64,000 bases of DNA from the NCBI RefSeq assembly GCF_011044495.1, contig NZ_CP049143.1, forward strand, positions 4,030,001 through 4,094,000. Direction: 5' to 3'. The notes under the pieces are model-generated. The model was given only the letters and a program-made list of their open reading frames with translations, was not told the DNA's origin and made no database searches. This DNA is from Roseimicrobium sp. ORNL1. Lineage in GTDB: Bacteria; Verrucomicrobiota; Verrucomicrobiia; Verrucomicrobiales; Verrucomicrobiaceae. Shown piece by piece: positions 8,632 through 16,785 of this stretch. Both the position numbers and the translations under genes were made by a program. Each line of letters begins with the position of its first letter. Within the stretch, counting starts at the first letter, position 1.

Positions 8632-9735
8632 ATGAACCGACGCGACACATTTGCGGTGCTGCTTGCGGGACTTTGTTCCCCCACTCTCCTGCGTGCTCAA
8701 TCACCCTCACTCAAGCCTGATGTCATGAAAGCCGCCACCGCGCTTCTGCAAACCCAGATCGACAAGGGCACCATCGAAACGGCAGTGCTCCACGTGCAGC
8801 GCGGATCGGAGATTTTTCGGCAGGCGTTTGGCAAGGTCCAGTCCACGGACGCAATTTTCCTGCTGGGGTCGATCACCAAACCCATGACGGCCATCGCGGT
8901 GATGGTGCTCGCGGACCGTGGCGCGCTGCGGCTTTCCGATCCGGTGATGAAGTTCATCCCCGAGTTCTCTGAGGGCGCGAGGAAGAAGATTTCCCTGGAG
9001 CACCTGCTGGTGCACACATCGGGCCTGCCGGATCAACTGCCGGAGAACAACGAAGTCCGCCGGCGTCATGCGCCGCTGTCAGAGTTTATCCAGGCCACGG
9101 TGCGTACGCCGCTGCTCTTCGAACCGGGCACACAATACCACTACCAGAGCATGGGCATCCTCCTCGCGGCGGAAGTGGTACAGCGCGTCGCCAAGGCATC
9201 GCTGCCGGATTTCCTTTCGAAGGAAGTGTTCGCCCCGCTGGGCATGAAGCACAGCGCGCTCGGATTGGGGACGTTCAAGATGGAAGAGATGGTGCGAGTG
9301 CAGACGGAACACGCGGCCCCGGAATCCGGCGCGGGCGCGGCGGATGCGAAGGAATGGGACTGGAACAGCCCCTACTGGCGCAACTTGGCTGCGCCATGGG
9401 GAGGCGCCCACTGCAGCGCGGGAGATGTGGCGCTGTTCCTTCGCAGCTTTTTGCATCCGGAAGGCAAGGTGCTGCGCCCGGAAACAGCGCGGCTCATGAT
9501 TCAAGATCACACGCCCGGACTCAGTGCGCGCCGGGGAATTGGCTTCGCCCTCGGCCCCGCCGGATTCGGCAAGGGGTGTTCCGACCAATCCTTCGGCCAC
9601 AGTGGATCCACGGGTATGCTGGCCTGGGCTGATCCCAAGACCGATCTCTCGTGCGTGATCCTGACTTCGCTGCCGGGCACGGTGTCGCGGCCCCTGGTGT
9701 TGGAGCCGGTGTCAGATGTGGTCTCGGGACAGTGA
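8632..9735 (+). CDS. serine hydrolase of the beta-lactamase/penicillin-binding fold (class C-like)
   Basis: A 367-residue exported protein with an N-terminal MNRRDTFAVLLAGL signal. The active-site SxxK is S80-I-T-K83 in LLGSITKPM. The second motif, usually YxN or YSN, reads Y171-Q-S in YHYQSMGILLA, and the third is HSG in FGHSGSTGM. The LEHLLVHTSGLPD segment is typical of this family. Members include esterases, D-amino-acid peptidases and carboxypeptidases, so true beta-lactamase activity should not be assumed. The start at 8632 is chosen because it begins the signal; the frame is open from 8446. Confidence 0.82.
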   Translation: MNRRDTFAVLLAGLCSPTLLRAQSPSLKPDVMKAATALLQTQIDKGTIETAVLHVQRGSEIFRQAFGKVQSTDAIFLLGSITKPMTAIAVMVLADRGALRLSDPVMKFIPEFSEGARKKISLEHLLVHTSGLPDQLPENNEVRRRHAPLSEFIQATVRTPLLFEPGTQYHYQSMGILLAAEVVQRVAKASLPDFLSKEVFAPLGMKHSALGLGTFKMEEMVRVQTEHAAPESGAGAADAKEWDWNSPYWRNLAAPWGGAHCSAGDVALFLRSFLHPEGKVLRPETARLMIQDHTPGLSARRGIGFALGPAGFGKGCSDQSFGHSGSTGMLAWADPKTDLSCVILTSLPGTVSRPLVLEPVSDVVSGQ

Positions 9736-9739
9736 TCTC

Positions 9740-10237
9740 TCAGGCTCTGCTTTTCCGCTCCAGGAGCAAGGCATCAATCACGTCATGCATGCCCACAAAG
9801 CGCTCGATCACTGACTCCATATCTTGGCGAAAGGTGGCTTCATCCAGCGGCATCCAGCCCTGCATGAGTGTTTGGGGGCCGTAGTCGGTGCTGAGGTTCG
9901 GCCAGCCTGATCCCTTCGGATGTGCTTCGAGCTTTTCGCGGAACGCGGAGGCAAATTCACGAGGCTTCACCACATGCCCGGGCAAAGTACCCAGCTTGAG
10001 GGAGTGGATGTTGTAGTTGAACCGGCGCGTCTTCAGTTCCTTTTCGCCCAGCCAGACGGAGAAGAAAATCCCCTGCCCCGTGCCTCCTGCGGTCCATGCG
10101 TCCTTTTGCAACTTGAGAGTGGCGCTATCCATCCAGTCACCGGCCTCGCAGCGGAGCTGATGCTTGCGCATCAAGTCCGCGGACATCGCGTCCTTGATGT
10201 TCTCAAGGATGCCGAGGTAGGAGGCGTACGAGGTCAT
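9740..10237 (-). CDS. hypothetical soluble protein
   Basis: A 165-residue protein without a signal or membrane segment. Conserved-looking stretches are GTGQGIFFSVWLGEKEL, YNIHSLKLG and PNLSTDYGPQTLMQGW, which suggest an alpha/beta domain with a C-terminal helical region. It ends 4 bases after the end of the convergent serine hydrolase gene. Function unknown. Confidence 0.55.
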   Translation of the reverse strand: MTSYASYLGILENIKDAMSADLMRKHQLRCEAGDWMDSATLKLQKDAWTAGGTGQGIFFSVWLGEKELKTRRFNYNIHSLKLGTLPGHVVKPREFASAFREKLEAHPKGSGWPNLSTDYGPQTLMQGWMPLDEATFRQDMESVIERFVGMHDVIDALLLERKSRA

Positions 10238-10269
10238 ATCTTTGCCACCAGCGTTTATAGAGCAACATG

Positions 10270-10285
10270 ACTCGCGAGCTACGTT
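10270..10285. repeat. 16-bp repeat copy 1 (ACTCGCGAGCTACGTT)
   Basis: The 16-mer ACTCGCGAGCTACGTT occurs here in the short gap between two minus-strand genes, and again exactly at 49957-49972 in another gap. It contains the palindrome CTCGCGAG. One exact 16-mer match in 64 kb is near the chance expectation, so significance rests on the palindrome and the intergenic location. Confidence 0.35.
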
Positions 10286-10300
10286 GTTGGAGCACGCAGT

Positions 10301-11728
10301 TCAGGTCCCCACGCCAAACGCCGGCTGGCCGGTGCTGAGCACGATCTGTTTCCAGAACATGCCACTGGTGGTCAGTCGTTTCTGTCCTTGGGCGATGAGC
10401 GGTAGCGGAACCAGGACGAACTCAGAAAGCCAGTAGGAAATGACGCAGCGCGTGTAGCCGGCGAGACCAGCCTCCACGGCGAGCGCGCCGAGACGGTCGC
10501 AGTAGGTCTGGTCGAAGGCATTCGGCGGAATGGCGCGAATGTGGTGGCGCGGACGGTTCACAAACGTGCCCACGCTGCGACCACGGCCATCCTTCAGACG
10601 ATTCTTGAGCCAGCGCTCCACTTGATAAGAGAAGCGATCGTGAATGGGTTCCTCGTCCCCGATCTTCACCTTGCGCTGCCACATGAGCTCCCCCACCCCC
10701 TCGGCGACGACGATCACGCCTTCGCCGCGCGGCATGGCTGCCACTTTCGTCACCACGTGCTCCAGGCACTGCATGAGCACGTCCTCAATCTCCTCGGAGG
10801 TCTGATATCCGGCGAACATCTCGGGAATAAGCACCAGCGTCGCTTTGCCAAAAGCGTGTGCCGCATTGGCAGCCACGAATCCGGACTCGGCGCCGAAGAG
10901 TTCCACAATGCCCACGCGGCGGGTGGAGCTGGCCTCGGTCTCCATCTGGCGGATCACATCCGTCGCCTTGTCCACCGTGGTACTGAATCCGAAGGATTGG
11001 GCCACCCAGAGGATGTCATTGTCCATCGTCTTGGGCACGCCGATGACAGCCATGTCCGGCACGAGCTTGGCAATGTGATTGGCAGCGCGCAGGGAACCAT
11101 CGCCGCCGATGACGTAGAGGATATTGATCTTCTGCTTGCGCAGGTTCTCCACAATCTTGGCCGTCTGGTCCACGAACACATCCTTGTTCACGCGGCGCAG
11201 GCCCAGCTTGGAGCCGCCTTCCGCCAGGTGCTCGCGGGTGAAATCTGGGGAGAGCAGGCCGATGTCCATCTCATCGCCCAGCAGGCCGGTGATGCCGTCA
11301 TAGACGCCGAATACCGCACCGCCTTGGGAGATGTCGCACCCATAGGTGGCGTAGTGGCGCTGTACAATGGCGTGCGTCACGCGATTCAAGCCAGGGGCAA
11401 CCCCACCGGACGTGACGATGGCAGCACGCACGGTCTGGGGATTGAAAAACAGTTTCTTGCGCGGACCCGCCTCTGGGAATCCCGGTACGGGCCTTCCAGC
11501 GGCAATGAAGGTCTCGATGTAGTCCATGTCCGCCAGCACGGCACGGCGGGAGTCCTCCGGGCGGAACAAGCCCAGGAGTTCTTCTGATTGCGGATTGTCG
11601 AATTCCGGCTGGCCCAGGCGCTCTACGGTAGTCTGCAGGGAGTCGCGCGCCTCATAGGCCACGCGCCGCTCACTGATGAGCGCGGCGGCACCATCGATGA
11701 CGGACTTCTGACGCGTGAGGTTTTCCAT
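10301..11728 (-). CDS. pfkA: ATP-type 6-phosphofructokinase
   Basis: A 475-residue enzyme phosphorylating fructose 6-phosphate in glycolysis. The Rossmann-type core starts around residue 102 (IVTSGGVAPGLN), with GGDGS at 208-212 and PKTMDND at 232-238. Gly at position 211 (GGDGS rather than GGDDS) predicts ATP as donor. The PKTxDND form is shared with plant and spirochaete ATP-PFKs as well as PPi enzymes, so the donor call is inference. The extra 95-residue N-terminal segment and the total length fit this larger PFK subgroup rather than the 320-residue E. coli form. Confidence 0.85.
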   Translation of the reverse strand: MENLTRQKSVIDGAAALISERRVAYEARDSLQTTVERLGQPEFDNPQSEELLGLFRPEDSRRAVLADMDYIETFIAAGRPVPGFPEAGPRKKLFFNPQTVRAAIVTSGGVAPGLNRVTHAIVQRHYATYGCDISQGGAVFGVYDGITGLLGDEMDIGLLSPDFTREHLAEGGSKLGLRRVNKDVFVDQTAKIVENLRKQKINILYVIGGDGSLRAANHIAKLVPDMAVIGVPKTMDNDILWVAQSFGFSTTVDKATDVIRQMETEASSTRRVGIVELFGAESGFVAANAAHAFGKATLVLIPEMFAGYQTSEEIEDVLMQCLEHVVTKVAAMPRGEGVIVVAEGVGELMWQRKVKIGDEEPIHDRFSYQVERWLKNRLKDGRGRSVGTFVNRPRHHIRAIPPNAFDQTYCDRLGALAVEAGLAGYTRCVISYWLSEFVLVPLPLIAQGQKRLTTSGMFWKQIVLSTGQPAFGVGT

Positions 11729-11829
11729 TCCAAAGAAATGGCGAGATCGGGGATTTTGTCACGCTCAGATAGCGCCACAATGCCCAAGGAAGTGCAAAAT
11801 CCGCGCCAAATCGCCCTGTGTCCGCATCT

Positions 11830-11970
11830 TCAGCTCGCCTTATCTGCTGCAGCGGCCGGTAGTTCGGACTCAATGCGGGAGAACCGGAGATCCTGGGCCA
11901 GCAGCCAGAACCAGCCCACAGACGCGGCGAGGAGCAGAAGCGTGAGCCACAGGAACCAGGAACGGAACAT
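11830..11970 (-). CDS. putative single-pass membrane miniprotein
   Basis: A 46-residue frame from the ATG at 11968-11970 with one strong hydrophobic helix (FRSWFLWLTLLLLAASVGWFWLLA) and a short polar tail. The composition is typical of real small membrane proteins. No Shine-Dalgarno sequence is visible, and nothing independent supports translation. Confidence 0.35.
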   Translation of the reverse strand: MFRSWFLWLTLLLLAASVGWFWLLAQDLRFSRIESELPAAAADKAS

Positions 11971-12033
11971 GAGTGAGGAAGAGGCGGGAGGAGGGAAATG
12001 CCGGCGAATCAATACATGCGTGCGTGATGAACA

Positions 12034-13371
12034 TCAACGCCCGCGAGCCAGCCATCCTTCCGCAACAAGTTCATCCACCCATACCTGATTGCCCTCTGCG
12101 TTGGGAACGTTTTCGGGAAATTTCAGTGTGAGCATGACCGGCTGCGCCTGCCCTACGCTCTTGCGAGCGATGAACTCCAGCGCCATCCCGAGGGGGGTGC
12201 CCTGCGTGGCATAGGCATAGATGGGCGGTGAATCCTTGGAGGCGGGGTCCGTAAGCTTCAGGGCGACGTAGCCACCGCCTTGGGGGAAGGCCTCGTTGAA
12301 ATGGTCAGTTGGCTCCGCCAGCACCCGCAGCATGGTGGGACTGGCCGGCTTGGTTTCGAGGAATTGCTGCCACGTCATATCGCCGTAGAGGACAAAACTC
12401 GCCCAGTCGACGAGGTATTGACCGTTCAGCGACCTGGCCACCACGATCCTGCGCTCATCACCGGAGGGCAGCACCACATTGAACGCGAAGGACAGCACGC
12501 CCGCCGGACGGGTTTCCCTAGCGATGATTTTCTGGTACGGGATAGCCCCCGGGGGATTGGTCTCGTAGTACTTCACCATTTTGTCCACCACGAGCTGCTG
12601 GTCGCGCACCAGCTTCAGGCGCTCCTTGAGGCTCGGTGCTTCCAGATAGGTTTTAACAGCGCGCATGGCCTTTTCCTGCTCGCTCATGACCTCCTTGCCC
12701 GGCTCGCCCGAAATGTCGATTTCATCGGGCAATTTCATCTCCACCGTCGGCGTCGTTGGCCCCAGCACCTCCCTCGCGGAAGGCAGGTTGGGATCGACCG
12801 CGACGTTGTTGCTCGTTCCCACGATGTCCGGCTTCGGCGGTGACAGGTAGGTCATCATGCGGGAGAAGCCGTCGCCCATCGCGTGCCACCATTGGAGCCT
12901 GTCCGCCACCACCACGAGGGCTATCAAGCCAAGCACCACGCCTGCTCCCCAGAGGAGGGTACCGCTCTTGCGCTTGATGTCCGGATCATACTGCACACGC
13001 TCGCCCGGGGTCCCTTCATAAGTCTGCGCCACCACAGGAGCACCAACAGGAAGGGGAGCTGCGCCAACCGCTCTAGCCGCTACCGGACGAGGCATGGTAG
13101 TAGGCGTGGAGCCGGGGGTGTCCCGTCCCGTCACTACGGAGGTGCCTTGGGGCCGCGCCACCACCGTGGCTCGAGTGACTGCTGCCAGAGGCTCACCGAC
13201 CTGTACCGTGGGCGTGAGGAGGGCCTTCCGCTTCATGCGGGTGGCCTTCGTGGTGAATTGCAGAATGATGTACCTGCCACAACGCGGACAGTCCCGGGAT
13301 CGGGTCACGTCGGTGACGTTGATCTCCACCTCCTGTTCACAGTGGGGGCAGGTCAGACGGGAAATGGGCAT
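12034..13371 (-). CDS. zinc-ribbon membrane protein of unknown function
   Basis: A 445-residue protein. An N-terminal zinc ribbon has two CxxC knuckles (CPHC at 9-12, CPRC near 30). A Pro/Ala/Val-rich linker follows, then one membrane helix (TLLWGAGVVLGLIALVVVADRL, about residues 137-158). The remaining 290 residues are a presumed extracytoplasmic domain with a helical part (EKAMRAVKTYLEAPSLKERLKLV) and a beta-rich part. A cytoplasmic zinc ribbon, single helix and periplasmic domain is an architecture often seen in Verrucomicrobia and Planctomycetes. Function unknown. It is divergent from the NadD-NadK fusion gene. Confidence 0.72.
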   Translation of the reverse strand: MPISRLTCPHCEQEVEINVTDVTRSRDCPRCGRYIILQFTTKATRMKRKALLTPTVQVGEPLAAVTRATVVARPQGTSVVTGRDTPGSTPTTMPRPVAARAVGAAPLPVGAPVVAQTYEGTPGERVQYDPDIKRKSGTLLWGAGVVLGLIALVVVADRLQWWHAMGDGFSRMMTYLSPPKPDIVGTSNNVAVDPNLPSAREVLGPTTPTVEMKLPDEIDISGEPGKEVMSEQEKAMRAVKTYLEAPSLKERLKLVRDQQLVVDKMVKYYETNPPGAIPYQKIIARETRPAGVLSFAFNVVLPSGDERRIVVARSLNGQYLVDWASFVLYGDMTWQQFLETKPASPTMLRVLAEPTDHFNEAFPQGGGYVALKLTDPASKDSPPIYAYATQGTPLGMALEFIARKSVGQAQPVMLTLKFPENVPNAEGNQVWVDELVAEGWLARGR

Positions 13372-13531
13372 TGGCAGGCGAAGCGTTTCGGTTTCAAGAC
13401 AAGGGCAAGATCACAAGCTACCGCGCAAAATCCGGCATGCAACCATGCTGAATCCCGCTTTCGCTTCCAAGTGGAAAGGTCTTCTGCCGGTGGGAGTTGA
13501 GCCTGCACGACTTTGCGCCTAGAGTCGGCCC

Positions 13532-14917
13532 ATGGCACGCCGCATGGCCCTCTTCGGGGGCAGCTTCAATCCACCGGGTTTGCACCATCTCCGCCTCGCG
13601 GAAGTGCTGGCGCGTGAGTTTGACGAAGTGCGCGTGGTGCCCTGTGGCCCCCGGCCGGACAAGCCGGAGGTGAACTCCGTTCCCTCCGTATTCCGCGCAG
13701 CGCTGTGTGACCTGACTTTTGGCGACTTGGAGAGCGGCACCGTCGTGGTGGATCTCTTCGACCTGGAGCAGGATACCTTTACGCGGAATTTCGCCCTGGA
13801 GGAGCGGTACAAGGGGGAGGCGGAAGTCTGGCACGTGGTAGGCGCCGACTGGATCGAAGGCGGCGCGCAGAAACGCTCGGCCATCCACACCGGCTGGTCC
13901 AAGGGACCCGAGCTCTGGCAGCACAGCCGCTTTGCCATCCTCACGCGGCCCGGTCATGCCATTGATGCGGCAGATCTTCCCCCAAATCATGTGCTCATTC
14001 CTGTGGAGATCCCGGGGTCGAGCACCCTGATACGCGACTCCCTCATGCACCGGCGCGAGGTGGCGAACCTGCTCACCCCAAAGGCCCACCGCTACATCAA
14101 CCGCTACGGACTCTACCGCGGCACCAATCCCGCCTCCTGGTCACGCGGGAGCCTGGAGGATCTGAAGTGCATTCTGCAAACGGACCCCCGCAATGGGAAA
14201 TCCGTGGACTGGCAGGATCGTTTCCGTCCGCATGTGAATGAAGCATCCCCGGATTTCATCCTCACCCTGGGTGGGGACGGAGCCATGCTGCGCTGCATTC
14301 GTGAGCACTGGCGGAGGAGGCTGCCCTTCTTCGGTGTGAACGCGGGTCATGTGGGATTCCTGCTGAATGCGCCGGAGCAGGTGTTTGAGCAGTCGTTCCC
14401 TCCCTCCGAGGTGATCTTCCGCCAGCTCCCGCAGATCTATATAGAGCTGGAGACCACCACGGGGGAAACTATCGAGGCCTACGCTTTCAATGACGCGTGG
14501 CTGGAGCGCTCCACCAGCCAGAGCGCGTGGCTGGAAATCAAGGTGAATGACATTCCGCGGCTGCCGAAGCTGGTGAGTGATGGCGCCCTGGTCTCCACCG
14601 CTGCAGGCAGCACGGCCTACGCCCGCGCCATGGGTGCCTCCCCTCTCCTCGCAGATACCCCCGCGTGGCTGCTGGTGGGCTCCAATGTGCTGGAGCCGGC
14701 GCATTGGAAGAGTGCCCTCCTCTCTAACGACACGACGGTGGAAATCACCAACCTGGACTGCGAAAACCGCCCGACCATCGCCTACGTGGACGGCGTGGCT
14801 CAGGGCGAGGTGCGCAACTTCCGGGCTCGTCAGAGCCGGGCCGCAGCGGCGGAACTCGTCTTCTTGGCGAACCGTGACATGGCGGAGAAAATCGCCGGGA
14901 TTCAGTTCATGCGTTGA
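13532..14917 (+). CDS. fusion of NadD-like adenylyltransferase and NAD kinase
   Basis: A 461-residue ORF with two NAD-pathway domains. Residues 1-195 are a NadD-like nucleotidyltransferase (nicotinate mononucleotide + ATP to deamido-NAD): GGSFNPP at 9-15, VVGADW near 100, and the ATP-binding SSTLIR near 162. The catalytic HxGH is altered to GLHH. Residues about 205-461 are NAD kinase: LGGDGAM near 247, VNAGHVGFL, FNDAWLER, and the DGALVSTAAGSTAYA loop near 350-360, which is the substrate/catalytic region. No stop or frameshift lies between the domains. The ORF would join the penultimate-stage enzyme of NAD synthesis to NADP formation. argS follows 48 bases later. Confidence 0.85.
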   Translation: MARRMALFGGSFNPPGLHHLRLAEVLAREFDEVRVVPCGPRPDKPEVNSVPSVFRAALCDLTFGDLESGTVVVDLFDLEQDTFTRNFALEERYKGEAEVWHVVGADWIEGGAQKRSAIHTGWSKGPELWQHSRFAILTRPGHAIDAADLPPNHVLIPVEIPGSSTLIRDSLMHRREVANLLTPKAHRYINRYGLYRGTNPASWSRGSLEDLKCILQTDPRNGKSVDWQDRFRPHVNEASPDFILTLGGDGAMLRCIREHWRRRLPFFGVNAGHVGFLLNAPEQVFEQSFPPSEVIFRQLPQIYIELETTTGETIEAYAFNDAWLERSTSQSAWLEIKVNDIPRLPKLVSDGALVSTAAGSTAYARAMGASPLLADTPAWLLVGSNVLEPAHWKSALLSNDTTVEITNLDCENRPTIAYVDGVAQGEVRNFRARQSRAAAAELVFLANRDMAEKIAGIQFMR

Positions 14918-14965
14918 TGCACGAAGCGGGATCTGTGCTTGAGTGCCAGCCCCTTTCATTCCGCC

Positions 14966-16720
14966 ATGTCCACTTTTCGCAAGCTGCTGTCCCAGCGTCT
15001 CCAGGCCGCCTTCGCCGCGGCAAATATCACCCTGCCCGAGGGTGCGGTCATTGATGTGACGAACGCCAGCGACTCACGATTTGGCGACTACCAGAGCAAT
15101 GCCGCCATGACGGTGGCGAAAGCGCTCAAGACCAATCCTCGCCAGCTCGCCACCACCATCACGGAGACCTTTGACGGCACCGGTCTCTGCCACAAGCCGG
15201 AGGTGGCCGGACCTGGCTTCCTGAACTTCCGCCTCACGAATGAGAAGGTCGCGGAATCCCTCAACGCCCAGGTGGCGGACGCGCATCTTGGAGTGCCGCG
15301 CGCCGAACAGGCGAAGACCATCGTGGTGGACTTCTCCGCGCCGAACGTGGCGAAGCCCATGCACGTGGGCCACATCCGCAGCACCTTCATCGGCGACAGC
15401 CTGGCACGGCTCGCGCGCTATGTGGGGCACCAGGTCATCACGGACAATCACATCGGCGACTGGGGTACCCAGTTCGGCATGATCATCCACGGCTGGAAGA
15501 CGCGGATGGACAAGGATGCCCTGAAGAAGGATCCGATTCACGAGCTCGTGCGCGTCTACAAGAATGTGAACGCCGAGGGCAAGGAGAACGAAGCCGTGCG
15601 CGAAATGTGCAAGACGGAGCTGGTGAAGCTCCAGCAGGGCGATGCAGAGAATCTCGAAATCTGGAAGGAGTGTGTGAAGCTCACGCTCGACCAGCTGCAC
15701 GATGTCTACGGCAAGCTCGACATCAGCTTTGACCACTACCTCGGTGAGAGCTTTTACAACGATGCCCTTGGACCGCTCGTGGAGGACATGCTCGCCCAGG
15801 GTCAGGCTCAGGTGAGTGACGGAGCGGTGTGCGTCTTTTCCGATGGCGCCAAGAAGCAGGATCAGGATCCTTTCCTCATCTTCAAAGATGGCGAGTGGAC
15901 CGCTCTTCCCCTCATCATCCGCAAGGCGGACGGTGGCTTCCTCTACGGCACCACGGACCTCGCGACGGTGGACTACCGCGTGAAGGAGTGGAAGGCCGAG
16001 GAAATCTGGTACGTGGTGGGCGCACCGCAGCAGCTTCACTTCCGCCAGCTCTTTGATGCCTCGCGGCGTCGCGGTCACCAGACCCGGATGGAGCACATCG
16101 CCTTCGGTTCGATTCTGGGACCAGATGGAAAAATGTTCAAGACCCGCTCCGGTGAGAGCGTGGGCCTGCTTGAAGTAATCGACGAAGCCGTAGAACGTGC
16201 CGCCGGCGTGGTCGCGGAACGCGAAGGCTTCACCGATGCGGAGAAGGCTGAGGTCGCGGAGATCATCGGCATCGCCGCCGTGAAGTACGCGGAACTGAGC
16301 CAGCACCGCATGACGGACTACAAATTCTCCTGGGACAAGATGCTCTCGCTTCAGGGGAACACCGCGCCGTATCTCATCAACGCGTATGTACGCACGCGTG
16401 CTATCTTCAGGAAGTTGGAAGGTGCTGTCACGCTTACTGATGATGTGCAACTCACTGAAGATGCCGAGCGCGCTCTCGCACTGAAGCTACTGCAGTTCGG
16501 CGAGGCCGTGCACGACGTACTGGAAGACTTCCGTCCAAATCTGCTGGCGCAGTATTTGTATGAACTGGCGGATACGTTCCATACCTTCTATGAGGCGTGC
16601 CACGTGCTGCGCGCGGAAGGTACTGCGCGCAACACCCGTCTCGTGCTCTGCGACGCCACCTCCCGTGTGCTGAAGGAAGGTTTGGGACTGCTGGGGATCA
16701 AGACGACGGAGCGGATGTAA
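14966..16720 (+). CDS. argS: arginyl-tRNA synthetase
   Basis: A 584-residue class I aminoacyl-tRNA synthetase charging tRNA-Arg. The N-terminal Add-1 domain is followed by the catalytic domain with the HIGH motif as HVGH (133-136, in PNVAKPMHVGHIRST) and DNHIGDWGTQFG. The KMSKS equivalent is the degenerate KMFKTRSG, common in ArgS. The C-terminal DALR anticodon-binding domain ends the protein (HTFYEACHVL, LGLLGIKTTERM). The start is the ATG at 14966; a TTG further upstream at 14939 is less likely. It shares the strand with the preceding NadD-NadK gene and the following giant gene, 65 bases away. Confidence 0.95.
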   Translation: MSTFRKLLSQRLQAAFAAANITLPEGAVIDVTNASDSRFGDYQSNAAMTVAKALKTNPRQLATTITETFDGTGLCHKPEVAGPGFLNFRLTNEKVAESLNAQVADAHLGVPRAEQAKTIVVDFSAPNVAKPMHVGHIRSTFIGDSLARLARYVGHQVITDNHIGDWGTQFGMIIHGWKTRMDKDALKKDPIHELVRVYKNVNAEGKENEAVREMCKTELVKLQQGDAENLEIWKECVKLTLDQLHDVYGKLDISFDHYLGESFYNDALGPLVEDMLAQGQAQVSDGAVCVFSDGAKKQDQDPFLIFKDGEWTALPLIIRKADGGFLYGTTDLATVDYRVKEWKAEEIWYVVGAPQQLHFRQLFDASRRRGHQTRMEHIAFGSILGPDGKMFKTRSGESVGLLEVIDEAVERAAGVVAEREGFTDAEKAEVAEIIGIAAVKYAELSQHRMTDYKFSWDKMLSLQGNTAPYLINAYVRTRAIFRKLEGAVTLTDDVQLTEDAERALALKLLQFGEAVHDVLEDFRPNLLAQYLYELADTFHTFYEACHVLRAEGTARNTRLVLCDATSRVLKEGLGLLGIKTTERM

Positions 16721-16785
16721 AAAGTCGTCCTTCTTCTAAGGCTGCCGCGCTTGTGCCCGTTTGTTATGATCTGGTAAAACCAGAC

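Noticed and set aside
8632-9735. Antibiotic-resistance beta-lactamase
   Set aside because: SxxK family is broad; the second motif is atypical and no regulator or resistance context is present.
15074-16450. 458-codon minus-strand frame
   Set aside because: Antisense to argS, which is unambiguous.
16597-16785. Upstream extension of the first giant gene
   Set aside because: Overlaps argS and would precede the signal peptide.
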